DNA of 5,329 bases from Chloroflexota bacterium (GCA_022563135.1 JADFNZ010000102.1:1-5329), one strand, 5' to 3'. Numbered from the stretch's first letter, positions 1 to 4,738 are shown. Numbers and translations: made by a program. The notes: generated from the sequence alone by a model not told the origin.

Positions 1-639
1 GAAGCGCCGCTCCTCCAGCGCGCCGCCTCCCAGGAGCTGCCGTCGGATGTCGACGGGCCGGAGGAGCACAAGGAGTTCGCCGAGCGCATCCGCCGCTGGC
101 GGGAGGAGGCGGCGAAAGGCCAGCCGGACGAGACCGTGTCCGACGGCGACACGCTGCGCGTCGGCGGGCTGACGCTGCGCATGGTGCACACGCCGGGACA
201 CACCGCCGGCCACCTCTCGCCCTTCCTCGAGGACGAGCAGGTACTCTTCGCCGGCGACAACGTGCTGGGCGTGGGCACCACCGTCGTGCCGCCGCCGCCG
301 CACGGTGACATGGCGCAGTACATCGAATCGCTGCGCAAGATGCAGTCGCTGGAGGCCGAGCTGATGTGCTGCGGTCACGGGCCCGTGGTCAAGGAGCCGA
401 ACCGGAAGCTGCAGGAGCTGATCGACCACCGACACGAGCGCGAGGAGCAGATCCTCTCGCTCGTGGGTGAGGGCCACGACACGGTGAAGAAGCTGGTGCG
501 GGCGATCTACCCGGAGCTGGACAAGCGACTGCTCGGCATGGCGCAGAGCCAGGTGCTCTCCCACCTCGCCAAGCTGGAGCGCGACGGTCGCGCACGGACG
601 GAGGGTGAGGGGGCGGAGATGCAGGTGGAAGTAGGGTAG
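1..639 (+). CDS. MBL-fold metallohydrolase, LACTB2-like (5' partial)
   Basis: This is the C-terminal 212 residues of a metallo-beta-lactamase-fold hydrolase; the frame is open from base 1, so the true start and the HxHxDH metal motif lie upstream of the window. Visible metal-site motifs are TPGHTAGH (residues 64-71 of the fragment, ligand H67), AGDN (84-87, ligand D86) and CGHGP (124-128, ligand H126). After the core, residues about 140-212 (HRHEREEQIL, then a helix-rich stretch and HLAKLERDGRA) match the small winged-helix-like C-terminal domain seen in LACTB2-type proteins, some of which are endoribonucleases; others in the superfamily are glyoxalase II-like thioesterases. The substrate cannot be told from this fragment. 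The last 23 codons recur at 1406-1474. The methyltransferase gene begins 26 bases after its stop, so the two are probably co-transcribed. The family call is firm; the function is open. Confidence 0.92.
   Translation, partial: EAPLLQRAASQELPSDVDGPEEHKEFAERIRRWREEAAKGQPDETVSDGDTLRVGGLTLRMVHTPGHTAGHLSPFLEDEQVLFAGDNVLGVGTTVVPPPPHGDMAQYIESLRKMQSLEAELMCCGHGPVVKEPNRKLQELIDHRHEREEQILSLVGEGHDTVKKLVRAIYPELDKRLLGMAQSQVLSHLAKLERDGRARTEGEGAEMQVEVG
561..639 (+). repeat. Direct repeat copy 1 (tail of the hydrolase gene)
   Basis: The last 79 bases of the hydrolase gene are repeated at 1395-1474, just after the methyltransferase gene. Over the final 69 bases (23 codons, ending in TAG in both) I count 13 mismatches without gaps, so about 81% identity. 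Just upstream the match continues (CCACCTC in both), but copy 2 has one extra base there. This copy is intact and in frame with the hydrolase. Confidence 0.85.
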
Positions 640-665
640 CCGCCGAGGCCGAGAGGGAGGTTGAC

Positions 666-1394
666 ATGAGTGCACAGTCTGGGGTGACCCGCGCTGATTA
701 CGGTATCGACGCGCCCGAAGCCCTTCGCAATTTCGCGCTGGGCGGACTCGTCGTGACCGCCATCGGCCTCCTCCTATTGCGGCGCGGCAGGAGCTGGGTA
801 GGCATCTTGGCGTCCTGCGGCGGTGGCTGCATGATTGCCATGACCGCGCTCATGGTTGCGAGCAGCAAGGTTAGTAAGCTTCGCGAGCGCGATCGCCTCC
901 TCGACAGCCTCGGACTCCGCGGCGATGAGCGGGTGCTCGATGCCGGCTGCGGCCGCGGGCTGTTGCTCATCGGCGTGGCGACGCGGCTGACGAACGGCCA
1001 TGCCGTCGGTATCGATCTCTGGACGAAGGACCAGTCGGGCAACAGCCCGGAAGCGACCGTGGCCAATGCAGAGGCGGAAGGGGTGAGCGACCGGGTGACC
1101 GTGACTAGTGGCGACCTGCGGTGGCTCCCGTTCTGGGACGCAACCTTCGATGTCGTGGTCTCCAACCTCGTCCTCGATAACATTCACGACGAGCAAGGAT
1201 GGGCGCAGGCGGTGCGGGATCTGGCGCGCGTGGTGAAGCCCGGCGGCCGCCTCCTTATCGCAGACTTGGCGCACACGGAGCAATACGAGGCCACGTTGCG
1301 CGACGAAGGGTGGAGCCAGGTCGAGAGATCGGGCCCGCACTTGCTCGTCTTCCCGCCCGTGCGCGTCGTCCTTGGGCGCAAGCCGCTGAGCTAG
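666..1394 (+). CDS. Class I SAM-dependent methyltransferase with two N-terminal membrane helices
   Basis: This 242-residue protein begins at ATG 666, five bases after a strong SD (GGGAGG, 655-660), which fixes the start. Residues about 22-39 and 44-66 are hydrophobic and should form a membrane hairpin, followed by a basic linker (KVSKLRERDR). The Rossmann methyltransferase domain follows: motif I VLDAGCGRG (90-98) for SAM binding, the acidic end of strand 2 in GIDLW (115-119, D117), GDLRWLPF (149-156), FDVVVSNLVLDNI (161-173) and the motif with LARVVKPGGRLLIAD (186-200). The N-terminal YGIDAP motif (12-17) recurs, as far as I recall, in a family of small membrane-anchored methyltransferases of unknown substrate. 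The enzyme domain would face the cytoplasm; a lipid, quinone or small hydrophobic substrate is only a guess. It is flanked on both sides by hydrolase-tail sequence, so it may have arrived by recombination. Confidence 0.9.
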   Translation: MSAQSGVTRADYGIDAPEALRNFALGGLVVTAIGLLLLRRGRSWVGILASCGGGCMIAMTALMVASSKVSKLRERDRLLDSLGLRGDERVLDAGCGRGLLLIGVATRLTNGHAVGIDLWTKDQSGNSPEATVANAEAEGVSDRVTVTSGDLRWLPFWDATFDVVVSNLVLDNIHDEQGWAQAVRDLARVVKPGGRLLIADLAHTEQYEATLRDEGWSQVERSGPHLLVFPPVRVVLGRKPLS

Positions 1395-1474
1395 CCACCT
1401 CTCGAAAGCTGGAGCGCGAGGGCCGCGCGCGGACATCCGGCGAGGGGGCGGAGACGCGGGTGGAGCTGGGGTAG
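1395..1474 (+). pseudogene. Remnant: orphan C-terminal tail of a second LACTB2-like hydrolase gene
   Basis: Bases 1406-1474 encode KLEREGRARTSGEGAE followed by TRVELG and TAG. This lines up codon for codon with the end of the hydrolase at 571-639 (KLERDGRARTEGEGAE then MQVEVG and TAG). Of ten differing codons, five are synonymous and several of the others are conservative, which suggests the two tails diverged while both were still under protein-level selection. The upstream part (CCACCTC, 1395-1401) also matches but with one extra base, so the frame is broken. There is no start codon or domain left; it begins immediately after the methyltransferase stop and is not a functional gene on its own. 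A frame open from 1199 to 1474 inside the methyltransferase is a shadow that only happens to read into this tail. Confidence 0.8.
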
Positions 1475-1476
1475 GT

Positions 1477-1722
1477 TCACCCGCGGAAGGTCCGGGTCCA
1501 CTGGGTACGAACTCTCCGAATGCGTTTCAACGCATGCTCTACTCCGACCAGGGAGAGCTCAAGTAAGCCGAAAAATGCGGCGATATAGCCCGCGGCAGTT
1601 ACTTCCCAAGGTGCTCCGATCTGGCTCCAGCCCCATGTGACGGCTGCAGTCGCCCAGAACAGGAGGAAGTACCCAAGAAGCCAGAGCAGGTCAGAAGTCG
1701 GCGGTCTAGATAGAAAATGCAC
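1477..1722 (-). CDS. Small two-helix membrane protein, unknown function
   Basis: This 81-residue protein is read leftward from GTG at 1722-1720. The start is well supported by a perfect SD (AGGAGG on the - strand, 1732-1727) four bases before the GTG. Residues about 11-31 (DLLWLLGYFLLFWATAAVTW) and 41-64 (VTAAGYIAAFFGLLELSLVG and onward) are membrane helices separated by a short loop. The C-terminal tail (KRIRRVRTQWTRTFRG) is strongly basic, so by the positive-inside rule both termini probably face the cytoplasm. I do not recognise the family. Its stop codon sits two bases from the orphan hydrolase tail, convergent with the methyltransferase. Codon use is less GC-biased than in lysA or holB, hinting at an accessory gene. 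A good promoter and a structured 136-base leader lie upstream. That a gene is here is likely; no function can be given. Confidence 0.75.
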   Translation of the reverse strand: MHFLSRPPTSDLLWLLGYFLLFWATAAVTWGWSQIGAPWEVTAAGYIAAFFGLLELSLVGVEHALKRIRRVRTQWTRTFRG

Positions 1723-1783
1723 CGCACCTCCTAGCTGGGAAAGTTGCCTTCTGCTGATCCGTATGGCGCAAGGCGGGCACCAT
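1706..1783 (-). CDS. Candidate leader ORF (25 codons) overlapping the start of the membrane-protein gene
   Basis: On the - strand, GGGAGG (1796-1791) is followed after seven bases by ATG (1783-1781) and an open frame of 25 codons beginning MVPALRHTDQ and ending CGAFSI, with TAG at 1708-1706. The frame runs through the SD and the GTG of the downstream membrane-protein gene in another frame and stops 17 bases inside it. This is the geometry of a translationally coupled or inhibitory leader peptide. The ATG lies in one arm of an inverted repeat (CGTATGG/CCATACG), so folding could hide it. The peptide itself has no recognisable motif and no run of one amino acid as in classical attenuators. SD, spacing and ATG are seen; that it is translated or regulatory is inference, and a chance ORF is possible. 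Confidence 0.35.
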   Translation of the reverse strand: MVPALRHTDQQKATFPARRCGAFSI

Positions 1784-1792
1784 ACGTGCGCC
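1760..1792 (-). promoter_or_regulatory. Two overlapping, mutually exclusive inverted repeats in the leader
   Basis: In transcript sense, GGCGCA (1792-1787) can pair with UGCGCC (1770-1765), and CGUAUGG (1786-1780) can pair with CCAUACG (1766-1760). The arms lie in the order A, B, A', B' with no spacer between A and B. The two stems share two bases (CC 1766-1765) and interleave, so they form either alternative hairpins or, less easily on steric grounds, a pseudoknot. The second stem buries the ATG of the candidate leader ORF, and the first begins next to its SD. This could be a switch in the RNA or a protein site in the DNA; short repeats of this size can also arise by chance. Confidence 0.4.
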
Positions 1793-1818
1793 TCCCTGCG
1801 CTACAATACGTCCAGTAC

Positions 1819-1858
1819 AGAAGCGACCCTCCCCACTCCTTTGGGGCACAGTGCTTCT
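1819..1858 (-). promoter_or_regulatory. Stem-loop at the predicted 5' end of the leftward transcript
   Basis: In transcript sense, AGAAGC (1858-1853) pairs with GCUUCU (1824-1819), 6 bp. Inside it CCCCA (1846-1842) pairs with UGGGG (1835-1831), 5 bp, closing a six-base loop AAGGAG. A symmetric 6x6 internal loop separates the stems. The predicted transcription start (A at 1858, seven bases after the -10 box) is the first base of the outer stem. Known 5'-terminal stem-loops protect mRNA from decay (ompA type); a ligand-binding role for the internal loop is speculation. No T-run follows on either strand, so it is not a standard terminator. Confidence 0.5.
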
Positions 1859-1865
1859 AAATCAC

Positions 1866-1894
1866 ATTATATCAGATTCACGCATCGCAAACAA
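1866..1894 (-). promoter_or_regulatory. Predicted leftward promoter with extended -10 box
   Basis: On the - strand there is a perfect TATAAT (1871-1866) preceded by TGA, giving the extended -10 TGATATAAT. Seventeen bases upstream is TTGTTT (1894-1889), which matches TTGACA at its first three positions only. The predicted start is A1858, giving a 136-base leader before the GTG of the membrane-protein gene at 1722. The box sits in a locally AT-rich patch in a GC-rich region. A 5-bp inverted repeat (CAAAC 1888-1892, GTTTG 1903-1907) overlaps the -35 area and could be an operator, but it is weak. Confidence 0.6.
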
Positions 1895-1949
1895 AACGGG
1901 TGGTTTGTCATCCTCTCACCCCAGACTCGCTGTACAGATATCCAGTCAG

Positions 1950-2177
1950 CTACCCCCCAGCAGCCCCCTCCAGAAACTCTGCGTTCTCCTCCTCTTTCGC
2001 CGCCGCCAGCAGCAGCCCGTCGCGGACGGACGGGTCTTCCTCGTCGCCGGCCAGCGAGCGGTAGACGGCGGCGCCCGCGCGCTCCAGCGCGGCCAGGAGC
2101 TGCTTGCTCTCCTCTCGCGATCGGCCCTCGAACAGCGCGGCCATCGACTGTACGGCTGACTCGATAGATTCGGGCAC
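1950..2177 (-). CDS. Small acidic helical protein, unknown function
   Basis: This 75-residue protein is read leftward from GTG 2177-2175, with AGGAGG (2189-2184) six bases before it; that spacing picks this frame over the overlapping ones. The sequence is soluble, acidic and predicted helical: MPESIESAVQ, then a helix around ALFEGRSREESKQLLAALER (14-34), AVYRSLAGDEEDP (37-49) and SVRDGLLLAAAKEEENAEFL (50-69), ending in AAGG. The pattern 'vYRsLA..DeedPsvRdgLl.AA.eEE.aeFL' resembles helices of ferritin-like or rubrerythrin-like proteins, but the ExxH metal motif reads ExxN here (E-E-N), so metal binding would be lost; this likeness is only an impression. It is divergent from lysA, 71 bases away, and shares the AGGAGGTGCG-GTG start context with the other leftward gene. 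A real gene is likely; its role is unknown. Confidence 0.65.
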   Translation of the reverse strand: MPESIESAVQSMAALFEGRSREESKQLLAALERAGAAVYRSLAGDEEDPSVRDGLLLAAAKEEENAEFLEGAAGG

Positions 2178-2233
2178 GGCGCACCTCCTCTGCTGGCACT
2201 CGCCATGGTACAGGACGTGCGCTCCGCCCGCGC

Positions 2234-2239
2234 TATACT
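2234..2239 (+). promoter_or_regulatory. -10 box of lysA, probably giving a leaderless mRNA
   Basis: TATACT (one mismatch from TATAAT) ends only nine bases before the lysA ATG at 2249. A start 7-10 bases after the box would fall at A2246 or at the A of the ATG itself. No SD-like sequence lies between the box and the ATG. I find no convincing -35 hexamer at 16-18 bases upstream; the 17-base position reads CAGGAC. The arrangement is that of leaderless transcripts known from Actinobacteria and Deinococcus. Confidence 0.5.
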
Positions 2240-2248
2240 GTCTTCACC

Positions 2249-3580
2249 ATGCCCTCTTTAGACCCCGCGCTGGCGCCCGTGCTGCCCCGCACGGCGGAGG
2301 TGACGCCCGATGGCCACCTTGCCCTCGGCGGATGCGACGCTGTCGATCTGGCGAAAGAGTTCGGCACGCCGCTCTACGTCTTCGACGAAGAGGAGCTGCG
2401 CGCGAGCTGCCGTGAGTATCGGGAGGCGTTCGCCTCGCGCTACGAGGACAGCGCCGTCGTCTACGCCGGGAAGGCGTATCTGGGGCGCTGGCTCGCCGCG
2501 CTGATCGCCGAAGAGGGGCTGGGGCTCGATGTCGTCTCCGGCGGCGAGCTGGCCGTCGCCCGCTCCGCCGGCTTCCCGCTCGATCGGGTGCTCTTCCATG
2601 GCAACAACAAGTCGGCCGCAGAGCTGCGCGAGGCCGTCGAAGGAGCCATCGGGCGCATCGTCATCGATAACTTCCACGAGCTGGCGCTGCTCGACGACAT
2701 CGCCGGCTCGCTGGGCCGGAGCCAGCAGGTGCTAGTGCGCGTCTCGCCGAACGTCGACCCGCACACGCACAAGAAGACGACGACCGGCGTCCTCGACACC
2801 AAGTTCGGCCTGTCGATCGAGGGCGGGCAGGCGGAGGAGGCGGTGGTGCAGACCCAGGCGCGCTCGAACCTGGAGCTGGTCGGCCTCCACTGCCACCTCG
2901 GCTCGCCGATCTACGAACTCGAGCCGTATCGTTTGGCGAACGACGTCATGATCGCCTTCGCCCGCAGCATGCGCGATCGACACGGGCTGGAGCTGCGCGA
3001 ATACAGCCCCGGTGGTGGCTTCGCCATGCAGTACCTGCGCGACAAGCCGGCGCCAACGCCCGACGAGTACGCGCAGGCCGTCGTCGATTCGCTGCGCGCC
3101 GCCCTCGAACGGGAGGGCCTGCCCGAACCGCGCCTGACCGTCGAGCCGGGACGGGCGATCGTCGCCCGCGCCGGCGTGGCGCTCTACACCGTCGGCGCGC
3201 GCAAGGAGGTGCCGGGCGTCCGCACCTACGTCTCGGTCGATGGCGGCATGGCGGACAACGTCCGACCGGCGATGTACGACGCCCGCTACGAGGCGCTGGT
3301 TGCGAACCGGGCGACAGAGCCCGCCGCCGAGACGGTGGCGATCGCCGGCAAGTACTGCGAGTCGGGCGACGTGCTGATCAAGGAGATCGAGCTGCCAAAG
3401 CTCTGGGCGGGCGACGTGCTGGCGCTGCCCGCCACGGGCGCCTACTGCCTCTCGATGGCGAGCAACTACAACCTGGCGCCCCGCCCGCCCGTCGTGCTCG
3501 TCCGAGACGGCCGCGCCCGCCTCGTGCGCCGCCGCGAGACGTACGAGGACCTGATGCGCGCGGACGTGTGGGATGAGTGA
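2249..3580 (+). CDS. lysA: Diaminopimelate decarboxylase
   Basis: This 443-residue PLP enzyme of fold type III converts meso-2,6-diaminopimelate to L-lysine and CO2 in the cytoplasm, the last step of the DAP pathway. The N-terminal TIM-barrel domain carries the PLP lysine K75 in YAGKAYLG, then DVVSGGEL (94-101), FHGNNKS (116-122), GLHCHLGS (212-219), the phosphate-binding glycine motif SPGGGF (253-258) and EPGRAIV (299-305). The C-terminal beta domain has DGGMADN (331-337), the catalytic CESGD (370-374) and AYCLSMASNYN (398-408). All key residues are present and the length is typical. The glutamine usual after HIGS is proline here (GSP, 218-220). The N-terminus LPRTAEVTPDGHLALGGCD aligns with the normal start of the family and supports ATG 2249, which has no SD. 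holB follows after 81 bases. Confidence 0.97.
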   Translation: MPSLDPALAPVLPRTAEVTPDGHLALGGCDAVDLAKEFGTPLYVFDEEELRASCREYREAFASRYEDSAVVYAGKAYLGRWLAALIAEEGLGLDVVSGGELAVARSAGFPLDRVLFHGNNKSAAELREAVEGAIGRIVIDNFHELALLDDIAGSLGRSQQVLVRVSPNVDPHTHKKTTTGVLDTKFGLSIEGGQAEEAVVQTQARSNLELVGLHCHLGSPIYELEPYRLANDVMIAFARSMRDRHGLELREYSPGGGFAMQYLRDKPAPTPDEYAQAVVDSLRAALEREGLPEPRLTVEPGRAIVARAGVALYTVGARKEVPGVRTYVSVDGGMADNVRPAMYDARYEALVANRATEPAAETVAIAGKYCESGDVLIKEIELPKLWAGDVLALPATGAYCLSMASNYNLAPRPPVVLVRDGRARLVRRRETYEDLMRADVWDE

Positions 3581-3606
3581 GGAACGAGGAACGAGGAACG
3601 AGGAAC
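3579..3606 (+). repeat. Heptamer tandem repeat (GAGGAAC)x4
   Basis: Four exact consecutive copies of GAGGAAC start within the lysA stop codon (TGA 3578-3580) and are followed by a partial AAGG. The period of seven is not a coding multiple, and the array starts at the end of lysA. Similar GAGGAAC/GTTCCTC heptamer strings are, to my memory, scattered between genes in several GC-rich bacterial phyla; their role is unknown. Confidence 0.85.
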
Positions 3607-3641
3607 AAGGGCGGCTGCGGGCTCCCCTGGTTGCTTGTTCC
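3602..3641. repeat. 8-bp inverted repeat in the lysA-holB spacer
   Basis: GGAACAAG (3602-3609) and CTTGTTCC (3634-3641) are perfect inverted copies separated by 24 bases. The left arm is formed by the last heptamer of the GAGGAAC array. The loop is GC-rich and could fold further (GGG...CCC). There is no T-run after it, so an intrinsic terminator is not supported; it could be a processing or mRNA-stability element, or part of the same dispersed intergenic repeat as the heptamers. Confidence 0.6.
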
Positions 3642-3658
3642 CAGTCCCCGGTTGCCTG
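3624..3658 (+). repeat. Imperfect direct repeat just before holB
   Basis: CCCCTGGTTGCTTG (3624-3637) and CCCCGGTTGCCTG (3646-3658) differ by one inserted base and one substitution and lie 22 bases apart. The second copy ends three bases before the holB ATG. With the heptamers and the inverted repeat it makes nearly the whole 81-base spacer repetitive. Confidence 0.5.
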
Positions 3659-3661
3659 GCA

Positions 3662-4714
3662 ATGACCTGGGACATCATCGGTCAGGAGCGGGCGGTGGCC
3701 GTGTTGCGGCGCGCGGTCGAGGACGAGGAGCGGCTCTCCCACGCCTACCTCTTCGCCGGGCCGGAGCATGTCGGCCGCGCGACGACGGCGCGCCGTTTTG
3801 CTCAGGCGCTCAACTGCTCGTCCGAGGACGAGCGTCCCTGCGGCGAGTGCCGCTCCTGCCGTCTGATCGCCGAGAACAAGCACCCCGACGTCGAGTGGCT
3901 GGGCGTCGGCGGCATCTGCAACGAATCGGAGCACCGCGACCACAGCGCAGACAACTCGCGCGACATTCGCATCTGCCAGGTGCGCCGACTCGAGCGGGTG
4001 GTGAGCCGCACGACGGTCGAGGCGCGCTACCGCGTCATCATCGTCGACCCGGCGGAGGCGCTCACGGTGGAGGCGGCGAATGCATTTCTCAAGACGCTGG
4101 AAGAGCCGGCGCCGAACACGGTGCTTGTGCTGATCAACGCTCACGAAGAGGCGCTGCGCGAGACCGTGCGCTCTCGCTGCCGGCGTGTCGCCTTCTCCGG
4201 CGTGCCGCGCCAGGCGATCGAGCGCGCGCTAGCAGAACGGTGGAGCGCCGAGCCGGAACAGGCGTCGCGGCTGGCCCGGCTGGCGCAAGGGCGGCTTGGC
4301 TGGGCTGTGGCCGCGCTCCAAGACGAACGGCTACTCATCGACCGTGAGCACACCATCGATGACATCGAGGCAACACTGGCCGGTGGTTTCAACGATCGGT
4401 TCGCCTATGCGGCTTCATTAGGGGCTCGCTACTCACGTGATCCACAGACCGTCCAGGCCAGCCTGGACGTGTGGCGCGAGTGGTGGCGAGACGTCCTCGT
4501 GACCGCCGCCGGCCGCGAGGAGCTGGTTGGTTCAGTCGAGCGACTGGACACGCTGCGGTCGCACGCGGCACAATATGGGGTAACGGGTGCGGTGCAGGCG
4601 CTCAGTGCGATCACCGAAGGTCGCCGGCACCTGGATGAGCACGCGAGCCCGACACTGGCCCTGGAGGTCATGCTCCTAGAGATTCCGCTGGGGGCAGGTC
4701 GGCGGGGCCGGTAG
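3662..4714 (+). CDS. holB: DNA polymerase III delta' subunit (clamp-loader AAA+ protein)
   Basis: This 350-residue AAA+ protein is part of the replicative clamp loader that places the beta sliding clamp on DNA. I chose ATG 3662 because MTWDIIGQERAV matches the usual start of the family; a TTG nine codons upstream (3635) is less likely. Motifs: SHAYLFAGP (26-34), a P-loop reading GPEHVGRATTA (33-43) with arginine where Walker A has lysine, a zinc module C52-x7-C60-x2-C63-x2-C66, the Walker B-like VIIVDPAE (125-132), NAFLKTLEEPAPNT (140-153) and the SRC arginine-finger motif (171-173). The degenerate P-loop fits delta', which need not hydrolyse ATP, and argues against the gamma/tau subunit DnaX, as does the short C-terminus. 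No clear SD precedes the ATG. The ricT-type gene follows, the same order as holB-yaaT in Bacillus subtilis. Confidence 0.93.
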   Translation: MTWDIIGQERAVAVLRRAVEDEERLSHAYLFAGPEHVGRATTARRFAQALNCSSEDERPCGECRSCRLIAENKHPDVEWLGVGGICNESEHRDHSADNSRDIRICQVRRLERVVSRTTVEARYRVIIVDPAEALTVEAANAFLKTLEEPAPNTVLVLINAHEEALRETVRSRCRRVAFSGVPRQAIERALAERWSAEPEQASRLARLAQGRLGWAVAALQDERLLIDREHTIDDIEATLAGGFNDRFAYAASLGARYSRDPQTVQASLDVWREWWRDVLVTAAGREELVGSVERLDTLRSHAAQYGVTGAVQALSAITEGRRHLDEHASPTLALEVMLLEIPLGAGRRGR

Positions 4715-4738
4715 CGCGAAAGGAGAGGCGCGCGATTC

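Noticed and set aside
889..896. GCGATCGC octamer as a HIP1-like repeat
   Set aside because: It occurs within coding sequence and I did not see it repeated across the window; one copy in GC-rich DNA is not notable.
1479..1497. ACCCG/CGGGT inverted repeat as a terminator between the convergent genes
   Set aside because: It has only 5 bp, lies inside the coding end of the leftward gene and has no T-run on either side.
1930..1937. CTGTACAG as a LexA (SOS) box
   Set aside because: It lacks the spacer found in known boxes such as CTGT-N8-ACAG or GAAC-N4-GTTC; it is only a short palindrome.
1637..2167. A 176-codon + strand frame through the middle region
   Set aside because: It is antisense to both small genes with good SDs, has no SD of its own, and its second half is Pro/Arg-rich shadow sequence.
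1867..2206. Two longer - strand frames (1867-2199 and 1946-2206) overlapping the 75-codon gene
   Set aside because: Neither has an SD at a proper distance, and both read Arg/Ala/Ser-rich sequence; the 75-codon frame has AGGAGG six bases before GTG and a protein-like composition.
3602..3641. Intrinsic terminator for lysA
   Set aside because: The stem is followed by CAGTCCCC and not a T-run, the loop is long, and the next gene in the same direction is only 20 bases further.
2732..4144. A 470-codon open frame on the - strand across lysA and holB
   Set aside because: It is antisense to two firmly identified genes, crosses their spacer and is rich in Arg, Ala and His as expected of a shadow frame in GC-rich DNA.
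3577..4347. A 256-codon + strand frame starting in the lysA end
   Set aside because: It runs out of frame through holB; the protein is low-complexity Arg/Ala/Gly and its start reads the heptamer repeat.
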